Source: Microbispora rosea (GTDB lineage Bacteria; Actinomycetota; Actinomycetes; Streptosporangiales; Streptosporangiaceae). From it: a stretch of 64,000 nucleotides of DNA. Below the pieces are notes generated by a model. That model was not told where the DNA came from. It worked only from the letters and a program-made list of their open reading frames with translations, and searched no databases. Made by a program: the position numbers and the translations under genes. The stretch covers positions 62,001 through 126,000 of the forward strand of contig NZ_FTNI01000003.1 in the NCBI RefSeq assembly GCF_900156315.1. Reading direction: 5' to 3'. Shown piece after piece: positions 32,228 to 40,726 of this stretch; the stretch's first letter is position 1, and each line of letters starts with the position of its first letter.

Positions 32228-32635
32228 CTAGGCCGCGTCGAGCGCTTCGGTGATCTTGCGGCTCATGTCCGCCAGGGTAGGGCTGGGCTGGCCCTGGTGG
32301 GTCCGGGCGGCGGCTTCGGTGGCGACGAGGACGGTGTTGCGGAAGTTGTCGGCCTCGGCCGGAGCCTGCTGCTTGAGCAGGCGCATGGCCGCGGTCAGGG
32401 CTGGCAGCACCTGGTCGGCGATGGCGGCTACGGACTTGTGGTCCAGCTTCAGCTCCTTCGGGTACGTGGCGAGCACGTGCCCGATCGGGCCGGTGGCGGA
32501 GGCCAGGGCGATGGAGCCTTCGGTGGCGCTCTTGTGGGGCTTGCCGGCGGCATCGGCGGCCGACATCAGTGTGACGGCGCCGTAGGCAGCAGTGCGCAGG
32601 GTGAGCTGGTCCTGCTCGGTCAGGGTGAGGGGCAT
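32228..32635 (-). CDS. Conserved-type hypothetical protein, helical
   Basis: A 135-residue predicted helical protein (LTEQDQLTLRTAAYGAVTLM, then SAADAAGKPHKSATEGSIAL and DMSRKITEALDAA). I recognise the type as an actinobacterial hypothetical but cannot name a family. The ATG is 9 bases after AAGGAG. It follows the beta-lactamase-type gene on the same strand with 70 bp between, and both may respond to the LysR/SDR control region. Confidence 0.65.
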   Translation of the reverse strand: MPLTLTEQDQLTLRTAAYGAVTLMSAADAAGKPHKSATEGSIALASATGPIGHVLATYPKELKLDHKSVAAIADQVLPALTAAMRLLKQQAPAEADNFRNTVLVATEAAARTHQGQPSPTLADMSRKITEALDAA

Positions 32636-32705
32636 GGCGAAGTACTCCTTGGATCTGTCGTGAAAGTTGATCGCTGAGGACGGCTCTACTGGGGCGGGCT
32701 TGGTG

Positions 32706-33935
32706 TCAGGCGTCGATGGCCTGGTAGAGGGTGGTCCAGAAGTCGTTCATCAGGTGCGCCGGGCTCGGCACGGAGTAGCCGAGCTGGCAGAGCAGGATGC
32801 CGGTGAGCTGGTTGGCCGGGTCGGCGTAGGCGGAGGTGCCGCTGCCGCCGTCCCAGCCGAACTGGCCGACGGGGGCGTAGTCGCCGCGGTAGGTGCGTAC
32901 CGCCATGCCCATGCCCCAGCCGCCCTGCTGGCCCTGGCCGAAGGAGATGTGCACGTTGTTGACGGCCAGAGCGGTGCGGGCGGCGTTCTGCTCTGGGGTG
33001 AGCCGGTTGGTGGTCATCAGCTCGACGGCGGGCCGGGACAGGATGCGCTTGCCCTGGTGGGTGCCGCCGTTGAGCAGCATCTGGAAGTAGGCGTGGTAGT
33101 CGTCGGCGGTGGAGACCAGCCCGCCACCGCCACCTTGGAAGGCCGGGGGTGCGCTCCAGCGGCCGTTCTTGGGCTCGTCCCAGGCGAAGAACTCCCCGGT
33201 GGCCGGGTCGGGGGCGTACAGGGTGGGCAGCCGGTCGAGCTGGTCTGCGGGCACGTGGAAGCCGGTGTCGTTCATACCGAGGGGCTCGAAGATGCGCTCG
33301 CGCAGGAACTCCTCGAACGACTGGCCGGTGACCCGGGAGACCAGCACTCCGACCAGGTCGCTACCGATCTGGTACTGCCACTGCTCGCCGGGCTGGTACT
33401 GCAGCGGCAGTGTGCCCAGGCGGCGCATCCACTCGTCGGGCTCGGGCACCTCGACCGGCAGGTTGGGGGTGAGGCCCTGCTCGAAGACCGCGTTCATGAT
33501 CGGCTTGCCCAGCGAGGTGAAGTCCAGGCCGAGCCCGAAGGTGCAGGTCAGCACGTCCCGCACGGTGATCGGGCGGCGGGCCGGCACGGTGTCGTCCAGC
33601 TCGGCGTCGGGCCGCGTCAGCACCCGCCGGTCGGCCAGCTCGGGCAGCCACGGGTCCACCACGTCGTCCAGCCGCAGCCGGCACTCGTCCAGCAGCACCA
33701 TCGCCGCCGCGATCGAGACCGGCTTGGAGGTGGAGGCCATCCGGAAGATCGTGTCCCGGCGCATCGGCGCGCCACCGTCATGCTGCATCGTGCCCAGCGC
33801 CTCGACGTGCGTGTGACCGCCCCGGCTGACCAGCGCGACCACGCCGGGGATCTTCCCGGACTCGACATGCCGCGCCAGCACCTCGCGCAGCCTGCGCAGT
33901 CCGACCGCGGAGAAGCCGTCGTTGTTATGTCCCAT
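32706..33935 (-). CDS. Serine beta-lactamase-family hydrolase/esterase
   Basis: A 409-residue class C-like/EstB-type enzyme. It has the catalytic SxxK in MASTSKPVSIAAAMVLLDEC, a second motif near WQYQIGSDLVGVLVSRV and a FGWDGGSGTSAYADPANQL region in place of the KTG box. No signal peptide is visible, so it is probably a cytosolic esterase or peptidase rather than a resistance lactamase. The ATG at 33935 has GAGGAA ahead; a GTG five codons earlier is possible. It belongs to the leftward group below the SDR gene. Confidence 0.85.
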   Translation of the reverse strand: MGHNNDGFSAVGLRRLREVLARHVESGKIPGVVALVSRGGHTHVEALGTMQHDGGAPMRRDTIFRMASTSKPVSIAAAMVLLDECRLRLDDVVDPWLPELADRRVLTRPDAELDDTVPARRPITVRDVLTCTFGLGLDFTSLGKPIMNAVFEQGLTPNLPVEVPEPDEWMRRLGTLPLQYQPGEQWQYQIGSDLVGVLVSRVTGQSFEEFLRERIFEPLGMNDTGFHVPADQLDRLPTLYAPDPATGEFFAWDEPKNGRWSAPPAFQGGGGGLVSTADDYHAYFQMLLNGGTHQGKRILSRPAVELMTTNRLTPEQNAARTALAVNNVHISFGQGQQGGWGMGMAVRTYRGDYAPVGQFGWDGGSGTSAYADPANQLTGILLCQLGYSVPSPAHLMNDFWTTLYQAIDA

Positions 33936-34152
33936 GAAGAATTTCCTCACCTATAGTGTTCAATCTTGCGAAACCCGTCCCAGTGCGCCGCTCATGAGCA
34001 TCCATGAGCGGCGCGCGAGGGGTCGGGGTACTTATGGCGTGGCCTGGTGCGCGACCGCCGAACCGTTCATGGCATCCACCATCGCCGAACGCTCTGACAC
34101 CGCGCCGTCGCCGTCCTGACGCATCCGCTGACACGCGACGGAAGCAGGTCGC

Positions 34153-34923
34153 TCACATCCGGGGGCCGAGAAAGCAGCCGCCGGAGGCGTCGATGATCTG
34201 CCCGGTCACCCAGCGGCCCGACTCGGAGGCCAGAAAGGCCACCACGTCGGCGATGTCGGCAGGCTGACCGGCCCGCGGGATGGCGTTGCCGCTGCCCACC
34301 GCCCGCTGGACCTCGGGGTTGTCGAGCATCCACGGGTTCATGTCGGTGACGGTCGGGCCGGGCGCCACGGCGTTGACCGTGATGCCGCGCCCGCCGACCA
34401 GCTGGGCGAGGGAGCGGCTGAGTACCTCGATGGCGGCCTTGCTCATCGCGTACGGCTGCTCGGGCATCCCGATCCTGGTCGCCGCCGTGGACAGGTTGAT
34501 GACGCGACCATTGTCGTTCAGCAGCGGCAGGGCCCGCTGGATGATGAACAGCGGCGCCTTGGTGTTGACCGCGATCAGGTGGTCGAACGCCTCCGGGGTG
34601 ATCGTGTCGATCGAGTCGGCGGTGATGGCGGCGTTGTTGACGAGGATGTCCAGCCGCACCTGGCCGGTCTGCGCGAGCAGGCCCGCCTCCAGGGCGGCGA
34701 ACAGGGTGTCCACATCCCCGGCCACGCCCAACTCGGCCCGCACCGGAAAGGCCCGGCCACCGTCGGCCTCGATCAGGTGCACAGTCTCCCGGGCTGCCGC
34801 CTCGTTGCTGCCGTAGTGCACGGCCACCAGCACCCCGTCGGCCGCCAGGCGCCTCGCGATGGCCCGGCCGATCCCTCGGGAGGCCCCGGTTACCAACGCT
34901 GTGCTGCCCAGCAGAGGCGTCAT
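34153..34923 (-). CDS. SDR-family oxidoreductase (FabG-like)
   Basis: A 256-residue classical SDR: TALVTGASRGIGRAIARRLA (cofactor site), DILVNNAAIT, VINLSTAATR (Ser), YAMSKAAIEVLSR (Tyr, Lys) and VNAVAPGPTVTDM. NADP(H) preference is suggested by the basic ARRLA/HYGSNEA pattern. The start at 34923 is 7 bases from GGAG; a longer frame to 34947 lacks a signal. It is divergent from a LysR gene with a palindromic site between, the usual arrangement of regulator and target. Confidence 0.88.
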   Translation of the reverse strand: MTPLLGSTALVTGASRGIGRAIARRLAADGVLVAVHYGSNEAAARETVHLIEADGGRAFPVRAELGVAGDVDTLFAALEAGLLAQTGQVRLDILVNNAAITADSIDTITPEAFDHLIAVNTKAPLFIIQRALPLLNDNGRVINLSTAATRIGMPEQPYAMSKAAIEVLSRSLAQLVGGRGITVNAVAPGPTVTDMNPWMLDNPEVQRAVGSGNAIPRAGQPADIADVVAFLASESGRWVTGQIIDASGGCFLGPRM

Positions 34924-35011
34924 CTCGTCGCTCCAGAAGTGATCCAAATCTCTCGGTGAATAGGATCAACGGCGACAAGCACCTGAAACAATGACAATCT
35001 GCGCAAGATGG

Positions 35012-35031
35012 CATTAACTCACGGGTTAATG
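35012..35031. promoter_or_regulatory. LysR-type operator CATTAAC-N6-GTTAATG
   Basis: Perfect 7-bp inverted repeat, containing a TTAAC/GTTAA core, 10 bp before the lysR start and 88 bp from the SDR start. It fits a LysR recognition site controlling both directions. Confidence 0.65.
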
Positions 35032-35041
35032 TGAGGGGACC

Positions 35042-35929
35042 GTGGAACTTCGCGACATCGAGATCTTCCTGACCCTGGCCGAAGAGCTGCATTTCGGCCG
35101 GACCGCCGAACGGCTGTGCGTGAGCCCCGCCCGCATCACCCAGGCCATCAAGAAGCAGGAACGCCAGATCGGCGCCCCGCTGTTCGAGCGCACCAACCGC
35201 ACGGTCCGGCTGACCCCGCTCGGCCGCCAGCTCCGCGACGACCTGTGGCCCGTCTACACCGGCCTGCAGGACGGCATGCATCGGGCCAAACTGGCCGCCC
35301 AAGGCGTCACCGCCGTGCTGCGCGTCGGCACGCTTCCCATCAACCTCCGGGACCTGCGCCCTTACTGGGACACCTTCCGTACCCACCACCCGCAGTGGAA
35401 GCTGCAGATCCAGCACGCCTCCTTCGTCGACCCGTTCGCCGGGCTACGCCGTGGCGACATCGACGTCCTGATCTGCTTTCTACCGGTCGAAGAACCCGAC
35501 CTGACGGTGGGCCCGGTCCTGTTCGCCGATCCGCGGGTGGTTGCCGTGGCCGCCGAGCACGAACTCACCCGGCGCACCTCCGTCTCGCTGGAGATGCTCG
35601 CCGACTTCCAGCACTGCGACGCCCTGTCCCGGCCGGACTACTGGATGGACGGCTACATCCCAACTCACACCCGCGCGGGGCGCCGGATCGAACGCGGCCC
35701 CGTGGTACGCAACACCGAAGAGATCCTCACCCTGACCAGCATGGGGGAGGCCGTCAGCCTCTTTCCCGCCCACATGAGGCGCTATTGGAGCCGGCCTGAC
35801 ATCGCCTACCTGCCCGTCAGCGACATCGACACCCTGCGGTATGCCCTGGTGTGGCGTACCGAGACCGAGAACGACCCCATCCGGGCCCTCGCCCGAATCG
35901 CCACCGACCTCGGCCCCCTTGCCACCTGA
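35042..35929 (+). CDS. LysR-family transcriptional regulator
   Basis: A 295-residue regulator. The N-terminal helix-turn-helix is MELRDIEIFLTLAEELHFGR, then TAERLCVSPARITQAIKKQE, and the linker helix LFERTNRTVRLTPLGRQL follows. A periplasmic-binding-like effector domain starts at about residue 95 (LRVGTLPINLRDLRPYWDTF). The GTG start directly follows the AGGGGACC region and the operator. It probably controls the divergent SDR and the leftward genes after it. The effector is unknown. Confidence 0.9.
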   Translation: MELRDIEIFLTLAEELHFGRTAERLCVSPARITQAIKKQERQIGAPLFERTNRTVRLTPLGRQLRDDLWPVYTGLQDGMHRAKLAAQGVTAVLRVGTLPINLRDLRPYWDTFRTHHPQWKLQIQHASFVDPFAGLRRGDIDVLICFLPVEEPDLTVGPVLFADPRVVAVAAEHELTRRTSVSLEMLADFQHCDALSRPDYWMDGYIPTHTRAGRRIERGPVVRNTEEILTLTSMGEAVSLFPAHMRRYWSRPDIAYLPVSDIDTLRYALVWRTETENDPIRALARIATDLGPLAT

Positions 35930-36406
35930 GCCGAGCATCCTTGAGCACGCCGTGTTTAGCCGCGCAGGTAAGGAGCTCCGCGTGAAGACCATCACCAGCA
36001 CCTGCGCTGTATCGCTTTCGAGACGGGCACATCGGCCATCGGCGCCTCGCCTGGATGGTGCTGATACCGCCCTCCGCTACGGCAAACCCGGCGCCGAAGC
36101 CATCGCCAAGGTCACCGATGCCCTAGACGAGCCGCTGGAGGCCGTACGGGAAGGTGGCACCGGCGCCGGACCCTCCCTGGATAATCAGGAAGCCTCGTCC
36201 CCGCCAGAATTATCGGGAGATTCCTGTGCCGGAATCGCCAGGAGAAAGGGCCGTGCAAGCGGTCGCCCGGGTCTGCGAGGGCTCGGCGCATTGAAGTAGG
36301 TCGCTTCACACAGCGATTCATCTCTGAAATGCCTCTACGGCCTCGACGGGACGGCCGTAGGCGACGGCAAGGGCCGTGCCCTTCTCCGGCCGGACATGAT
36401 GGGCAT
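35930..36406. other. Intergenic stretch without a supported gene
   Basis: A frame on the + strand continuing past the lysR stop encodes LDGADTALRYGKPGAEAIAK and DALDEPLEAVREG, which look protein-like, but it has no start signal and degenerates afterwards. It may be a decayed gene fragment. G+C is visibly lower around 36170-36330 than in the neighbours. No RNA or repeat was recognised. Confidence 0.4.
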
Positions 36407-37234
36407 ATGGATCACACGCGAATGGAGTCGTACTTCGACGGGCGAGCGGCCGGTTACGGGCAGCTGAGCTGGCACGCCGGCTACGCCGAGCGGCTGGTGG
36501 AGCTCGCGGGCCTGACGCCCGGCATGCGCGTGCTGGACGCCGCCACCGGCACGGGGCTGGCGGCGCTGGCCGCGGCACGCGCGGTCGGTCCCTCCGGTCA
36601 GGTGGTCGGCGTGGACATCTCGGCCGGGATGCTGCGGGAGGCCGGCCGGTTGCTCGCCGCGTCCGGTCTGACCAACGTGAGCTATGTGAAGGCGGACGCC
36701 ACCGCTCTCGCCGGGTTCGACGACGAGGCGTTCGACGTCGTCCTGTGCTGTGCGGGGACGCTCTACCTGCAGGCCTCGGCGGCGTTCGCCGCCTGGCATC
36801 GGGTGCTGAGGCCGGGCGGGCTTGTCTGCTTCTCCGCGATGCGGGCCGGCTTCCCCCGCGCGGCTCGCGTGTTCCGTGAATGCGCCAGGGACTTCGGCCT
36901 CGCCCTCACCGATCCGATGGCCGAGGTGGGCACGGAGGAGAGCAGCCGCGTGGCGGTGGCCAAGGCCGGCTTCGTCTACGAACGGGCCGTACCGGATGTG
37001 ATCGCGCTCCCACCCAGAAACGCGGCGGACCTGTGGCGGGGCCACATGGTGAACCCGAACTACTTCGAAGTCGCGTCGCTCTCCCCGGAGGAAACGGCCG
37101 CCTTCGAGGCGCGCTACCGCGCTCAGGTCTCCGAGCTGTCGAACGAGCCGGACGCCTTCGATCTACCGGTCATGTACGTCTACGCCCGCAAGCCTGGGCG
37201 GGCGGGCCGCCGCGACGCGGCGGCCAGGACGTGA
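36407..37234 (+). CDS. Class I SAM-dependent methyltransferase
   Basis: A 275-residue methyltransferase of the UbiE/Methyltransf_11 type. Motif I is MRVLDAATGTGLAALAAARA, motif II VVGVDISAGMLREA, then VKADATALAGFDDEAFDVVL and VLRPGGLVCFSAMR. The C-terminal part is substrate-specific and unrecognised. The substrate is unknown. No good ribosome site precedes the ATG at 36407. It is convergent with the IclR gene, 11 bp apart. Confidence 0.85.
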   Translation: MDHTRMESYFDGRAAGYGQLSWHAGYAERLVELAGLTPGMRVLDAATGTGLAALAAARAVGPSGQVVGVDISAGMLREAGRLLAASGLTNVSYVKADATALAGFDDEAFDVVLCCAGTLYLQASAAFAAWHRVLRPGGLVCFSAMRAGFPRAARVFRECARDFGLALTDPMAEVGTEESSRVAVAKAGFVYERAVPDVIALPPRNAADLWRGHMVNPNYFEVASLSPEETAAFEARYRAQVSELSNEPDAFDLPVMYVYARKPGRAGRRDAAART

Positions 37235-37245
37235 CCTGCGGTTTC

Positions 37246-38046
37246 CTAGGAGGCGGTGACCTGCGGGACGGACTCGTAGAGCGCCCAGTCGGCGCTGATC
37301 GCGCCGGCGGTCTTCAGCAGCAGTGGCAGGTGCTCCTCGGTCAGTTTCTCCAGGGAGGTCTCGGCGGCGTGGCTGTTGACGTTCACGGCCGCGATGACGT
37401 TGCCGGAGCCGTCGCGCAGCGGCGCGGCCACCGACCGGATGCCGAGCGCGAGCTGCTCGTCGGTCAGCGCCCAGCCCTTCGCCCGCACCTCGCGCAGCAG
37501 GGCGTCGCGCTCCTGCGGACCGGGCCGCCAGCGCGGCTCGATGCCCGACCTGCTCGGCTCCGCCAGCACCCGCTCCAGCTCGTCCGGCGGCAGCGCGGCC
37601 AGCAGCACCTTGCCCAGGGAGGTCTGCATCGCGGGGAACCGCGTCCCGATCTGCACCGAGAGGGCGACGATCTTCGGCACGGCCACGCGGGAGACGTACA
37701 CGATGTCGGACCCGTCGAGCTGGGCGATGGACGACGACTCGCGCGTCTGGGCGACCAGTCGCTCCAGGTGCGGCCGCGCCACCTCCCACAGGCCCATCGA
37801 GCGGACGTAGGAGACGCCGAGTTCGAGCACCCGCGGGGTCAGCGCGAAGCCGCCCTGCGCCGAGCGGGCGTATCCCAGCTCCTGCAGCGTGAGCAGGATG
37901 CGCCGGGCGGTGGGCCGGGCCAGGCCGGTCGCCGCCGCCACCTCGGTCAGGGACATCACCGGGCGCCCCGGCTGGAAGGCTCTGATGACATCGAGGCCGC
38001 GCGCGAGCGCCTCGATGAAGTCAGGTCCGGTGTCGCCTCGTGCCAT
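37246..38046 (-). CDS. IclR-family regulator (PcaR/PobR-like)
   Basis: A 266-residue regulator. The winged helix spans about 10-70 (IEALARGLDVIRAFQPGRP, MSLTEVAAATGLARPTARRI), followed by the ligand domain (SLGKVLLAALPPDELERVL, GIRSVAAPLRDGSGNVIAAV). This subgroup typically controls protocatechuate or hydroxybenzoate breakdown. The ring-cleavage operon at 27.9 kb carries TGTCCG-N5-CGGACA operators, and similar TGTCCG half-sites lie just upstream of this gene, which suggests a link across 8 kb. The ATG at 38046 follows GAAGAGG. Confidence 0.85.
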   Translation of the reverse strand: MARGDTGPDFIEALARGLDVIRAFQPGRPVMSLTEVAAATGLARPTARRILLTLQELGYARSAQGGFALTPRVLELGVSYVRSMGLWEVARPHLERLVAQTRESSSIAQLDGSDIVYVSRVAVPKIVALSVQIGTRFPAMQTSLGKVLLAALPPDELERVLAEPSRSGIEPRWRPGPQERDALLREVRAKGWALTDEQLALGIRSVAAPLRDGSGNVIAAVNVNSHAAETSLEKLTEEHLPLLLKTAGAISADWALYESVPQVTAS

Positions 38047-38089
38047 GAACGCCTCTTCCGCTCGAACTCGCCGAGTCAACCTTAGACCC

Positions 38090-38120
38090 TGTCCGCGATT
38101 GACTGTCCGCCTGACGGCGG
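38090..38120. promoter_or_regulatory. TGTCCG half-sites upstream of the IclR gene
   Basis: TGTCCG occurs at 38090 and 38104. The second is followed after 5 bases by CGGCGG, echoing the TGTCCG-N5-CGG operators at 27.7-27.9 kb. It may be an autoregulatory site; the right half is degenerate. Confidence 0.35.
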
Positions 38121-38343
38121 TCTGCGTGGCCCGAGATGCCCAGCGTCACATCACCGTAACGTGCCGGTCGGCGGTGACACGCTCTCGTATGACCGTCACA
38201 CGGACCCCTGTCCGCTGGATCGGCGTGCTGACAACGCCATGACAGGACGGTGAGAAGTGTGTCCGGCGCCCATGTCGGGAGGATGGCCGGAGTCCTACCG
38301 TGCGCGGAAAGGATCGGTGCGCCAGGTCACCCGAGGAGCCCCC

Positions 38344-39603
38344 ATGGTCACGTCCTTGCCCGCACGGCCGCCGCGAGCGGCCCTCGCCCTCACGACCCTC
38401 CTGCTCGTCCTGGCCGGCCTGCTCGGCACGGGGCTGATCACCCCGCCCGCGCGGGCCGCCTCGCTGGTGCAGGTCGGCTCCTTCGGAGCCAACCCGGGCA
38501 ACCTGGCGATGTACGCCTACCGTCCCGACGGCCTGCCCGGCGGCCGGCCGCTCGTGGTGCTCCTGCACGGCTGCACGCAGAACGCGAGCGGCTACTTCGC
38601 CGATTCGGGGTGGCGCAAGTACGCCGACCAGTGGGGCTTCGCCCTGGTGCTGCCGCAGACCTCCAGCGCCAACAACTCGTCCAGCTGCTTCAACTGGTTC
38701 CAGACCGGTGACACCACGAGGGGGCAGGGTGAGGCCGCGTCCATCCGCGCCATGGTGGCGTACGCGGTCGCCGACTACGGGACCGACCCCTCACGGGTCT
38801 ACGTGTCCGGATTGTCGGCGGGCGGGGCCATGTCCGCCGTCATGCTGGCGACGTACCCGGACGTGTTCGCCGCCGGGTCGATCGCCGCCGGCCTGGCCTA
38901 CCGCTGCGCGAGCAGCCTGACCGAGGCGTCCGGCTGCCAGTACGGCCCGACGAGCAGGACCCCGCAGCAGTGGGGTGACCTGGTGCGTAACGCCTACCCC
39001 GGCTACACCGGGCCGTACCCGCGGGTGGCCGTCTGGCAGGGCCAGTCCGACTACACGGTCGTCCCCGCCAACGGCGCCCAGTCCCGCGACCAGTGGACGA
39101 ACGTGCGGGGCGTCTCCCAGACTCCCTCCTCCACCCGGTCGCTCACCGGCGGCACGACCCTCAAGGTGTACGGCGACGACGACGTGCGCCTCTACGAGAT
39201 CAGCGGTATGGGCCACGGCCTGCCGGTCGATCCGGGCGGAGCCGCCGACCAATGCGGCGCCACCGCGGCGTACTTCCTCGACGCGATCTGCTCGGCCTAC
39301 CACGACGCCCGCTTCTTCGGCCTCGACGGCGGCGCGCAGCCCAGTCCCAGCCCCACGCCCACCACCACGCCAAGTCCCTCACCCAGCCCCTCACCCCGCG
39401 CCACGCCGAGCGCCACGCCGACGGGCACGTGCGTGCGGGCCGGCAACTACGCCCACACCACCGCCGGGCGGGCGTACCAGTCCGGCGGCTACACCTATGC
39501 CAAGGGGTCGAACGACGCGATGGGCCTGTGGAACACCTTCACCACGCACGCGCTGCGCCAGACCGGCCCGGACTACTGGGTGCTCGCCGACGGCCAGTGC
39601 TGA
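38344..39603 (+). CDS. Secreted PHB-depolymerase-family esterase with C-terminal domain
   Basis: A 419-residue exported enzyme. The signal peptide runs to about residue 38 (LTTLLLVLAGLLGTGLITPP, ARA). The catalytic domain has VVLLHGCTQNASGYF (oxyanion region), VSGLSAGGAMSAVMLATYPD (nucleophile Ser), a WQGQSDYTV acid and GMGHGLPVD (His). A Pro/Ser/Thr linker (about 335-365) leads to a ~55-residue Cys-bounded module (CVRAGNYAHTTAGRAY, ending MGLWNTFTTHALRQ and YWVLADGQC), also seen on other actinobacterial secreted esterases and probably substrate-binding. Polyesters or acetylxylan-like feruloyl esters are possible substrates. The start follows GAGGAG. Confidence 0.88.
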   Translation: MVTSLPARPPRAALALTTLLLVLAGLLGTGLITPPARAASLVQVGSFGANPGNLAMYAYRPDGLPGGRPLVVLLHGCTQNASGYFADSGWRKYADQWGFALVLPQTSSANNSSSCFNWFQTGDTTRGQGEAASIRAMVAYAVADYGTDPSRVYVSGLSAGGAMSAVMLATYPDVFAAGSIAAGLAYRCASSLTEASGCQYGPTSRTPQQWGDLVRNAYPGYTGPYPRVAVWQGQSDYTVVPANGAQSRDQWTNVRGVSQTPSSTRSLTGGTTLKVYGDDDVRLYEISGMGHGLPVDPGGAADQCGATAAYFLDAICSAYHDARFFGLDGGAQPSPSPTPTTTPSPSPSPSPRATPSATPTGTCVRAGNYAHTTAGRAYQSGGYTYAKGSNDAMGLWNTFTTHALRQTGPDYWVLADGQC

Positions 39604-39622
39604 CCCTTCGCGTCCCCTCCGG

Positions 39623-39664
39623 CCGCGCCCCGTCCGGCCTGGCCGGCCTGGCCCCGGGGCGCGG
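39623..39664. terminator. Hairpin between convergent genes
   Basis: CCGCGCCCC and GGGGCGCGG arms flank an internally self-complementary 24-base loop, between the esterase stop and the ArsR-SRPBCC stop. Confidence 0.55.
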
Positions 39665-39672
39665 GCCACGCG

Positions 39673-40467
39673 TCACGCACTCCCGGCCGGGAGGGGCTCG
39701 CCCGTCTCCAGCAGGGTCTTGAGCGCGGACAGGACCTGGGGCCAGCCCTCGCCGACCATCTCCCGAACGGTGCTGCCGGGATCGAAGCCGTCGTGGACGA
39801 CGGTCAGTTTGACCGTCTCCCCCACCTGCTCGATCTCGAACGTCACCCGTGACCTGCGCTCCGCCTTCAGCCTGGCGAGCACGTCCTCCCCCAGACCGAC
39901 CGCCTCGGCCCACTCGGGCGTGAAGGAGTGCCAGGTGTAGGAGAGACGGCGGCCGGATTCCGACTCGACGACCACCTGCTCGGGATCGGCGATCGCCACG
40001 GCGCCCTGGTGCCAGGTCATCGGCGCCCCCGCTCGCCAGTCGGTGTCGAACGACAGGCCCCAGTAGCGCCGGGTGAAGCCGGGGTCGGTGAGTGCCTGCC
40101 ACAACCGCTCGGGCGTGGTCTTGATGTAGGTGGTGTAGACGAACTCGGGGTTGCCCATCGGCTCCTGCTCCAATGCGTTCTTGAGATCGGCGAGAGCACG
40201 GGCCCGCTCGCGGTCGAACCTGCTCATCCAGCGGTCCGCGATGGCGTTGATGGGCACGGCGTTGAGGTAGTGCAGCTTCTCCCGGCCACGCCACACCGTG
40301 ACCACGAGGTTCGCCACCTCCAGCACCGCCAGGTGCTTGCTGACCGACTGCCGCGTCATGTCCAGCTCCGCGCAGAGTTCACGCAGCGTCTGGCCGTTGC
40401 GGGCGTTCAGGCTGTCCAGCAACCTGCGGCGGCTGACGTCGGCCAGCGCCTTGAACACCTCGTCCAT
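39673..40467 (-). CDS. ArsR helix-turn-helix fused to SRPBCC/AHSA1 domain
   Basis: A 264-residue fusion. Residues 1-95 are an ArsR winged helix (EVFKALADVSRRRLLDSLNA, LCAELDMTRQSVSKHLAVLE, VWRGREKLHYLN). Residues 105-250 are an AHSA1-type START-like domain (FVYTTYIKTTPERLWQALTD, PGFTRRYWGLSF, LSYTWHSFTPEW) that could bind a hydrophobic ligand. In many actinobacteria these are adjacent genes; here they are one protein, so ligand sensing and DNA binding may be directly coupled. No metal-binding cysteines are present. I start at the ATG at 40467 from the family N-terminus. Upstream in-frame ATGs at 40476 and 40485 exist, the latter inside an operator. Confidence 0.85.
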   Translation of the reverse strand: MDEVFKALADVSRRRLLDSLNARNGQTLRELCAELDMTRQSVSKHLAVLEVANLVVTVWRGREKLHYLNAVPINAIADRWMSRFDRERARALADLKNALEQEPMGNPEFVYTTYIKTTPERLWQALTDPGFTRRYWGLSFDTDWRAGAPMTWHQGAVAIADPEQVVVESESGRRLSYTWHSFTPEWAEAVGLGEDVLARLKAERRSRVTFEIEQVGETVKLTVVHDGFDPGSTVREMVGEGWPQVLSALKTLLETGEPLPAGSA

Positions 40468-40483
40468 CTTCCCCATCCCGAAC

Positions 40484-40535
40484 ATGCAGCCATTTGGCTG
40501 CATGAACCATAGGCAACCGCACGGCTGCATGTCAA
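40484..40535 (-). promoter_or_regulatory. arsR promoter with two operators
   Basis: On the minus strand a -35 TTGACA (40530-40535) and -10 TATGGT (40506-40511) are 18 bp apart. A perfect palindrome ATGCAGCC-AAAT-GGCTGCAT (40484-40503) lies at the transcription start, and an imperfect copy (ATGCAGCC-GTGC-GGTTGCCT, 40511-40530) overlaps the spacer. The arrangement fits strong autorepression by the ArsR domain. Confidence 0.7.
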
Positions 40536-40726
40536 CCCGTCCCACCGACCGCCCGCCGGAGGCCCAGGCGACAGGAACGCGCACTCCACCGCCAGAAGGG
40601 GGCGAAATACGGCATCAAGCGGACGTTCTATGTGTATGCCGTGTTTTGGAATTAGTCGGTCATTACTCTCCTACGCCATTATTGTCGCCACCACTCCGAA
40701 TCGACACACCGCGTGACCAACCGTCT

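Noticed and set aside
32706-33935. Antibiotic-resistance beta-lactamase
   Set aside because: No signal peptide, and the sequence is closer to EstB-like esterases. Only the fold is claimed.
35841-36299. A 152-codon frame after lysR
   Set aside because: It overlaps lysR and has no ribosome site; only a short middle part looks protein-like, so it is reported as intergenic with a possible remnant.
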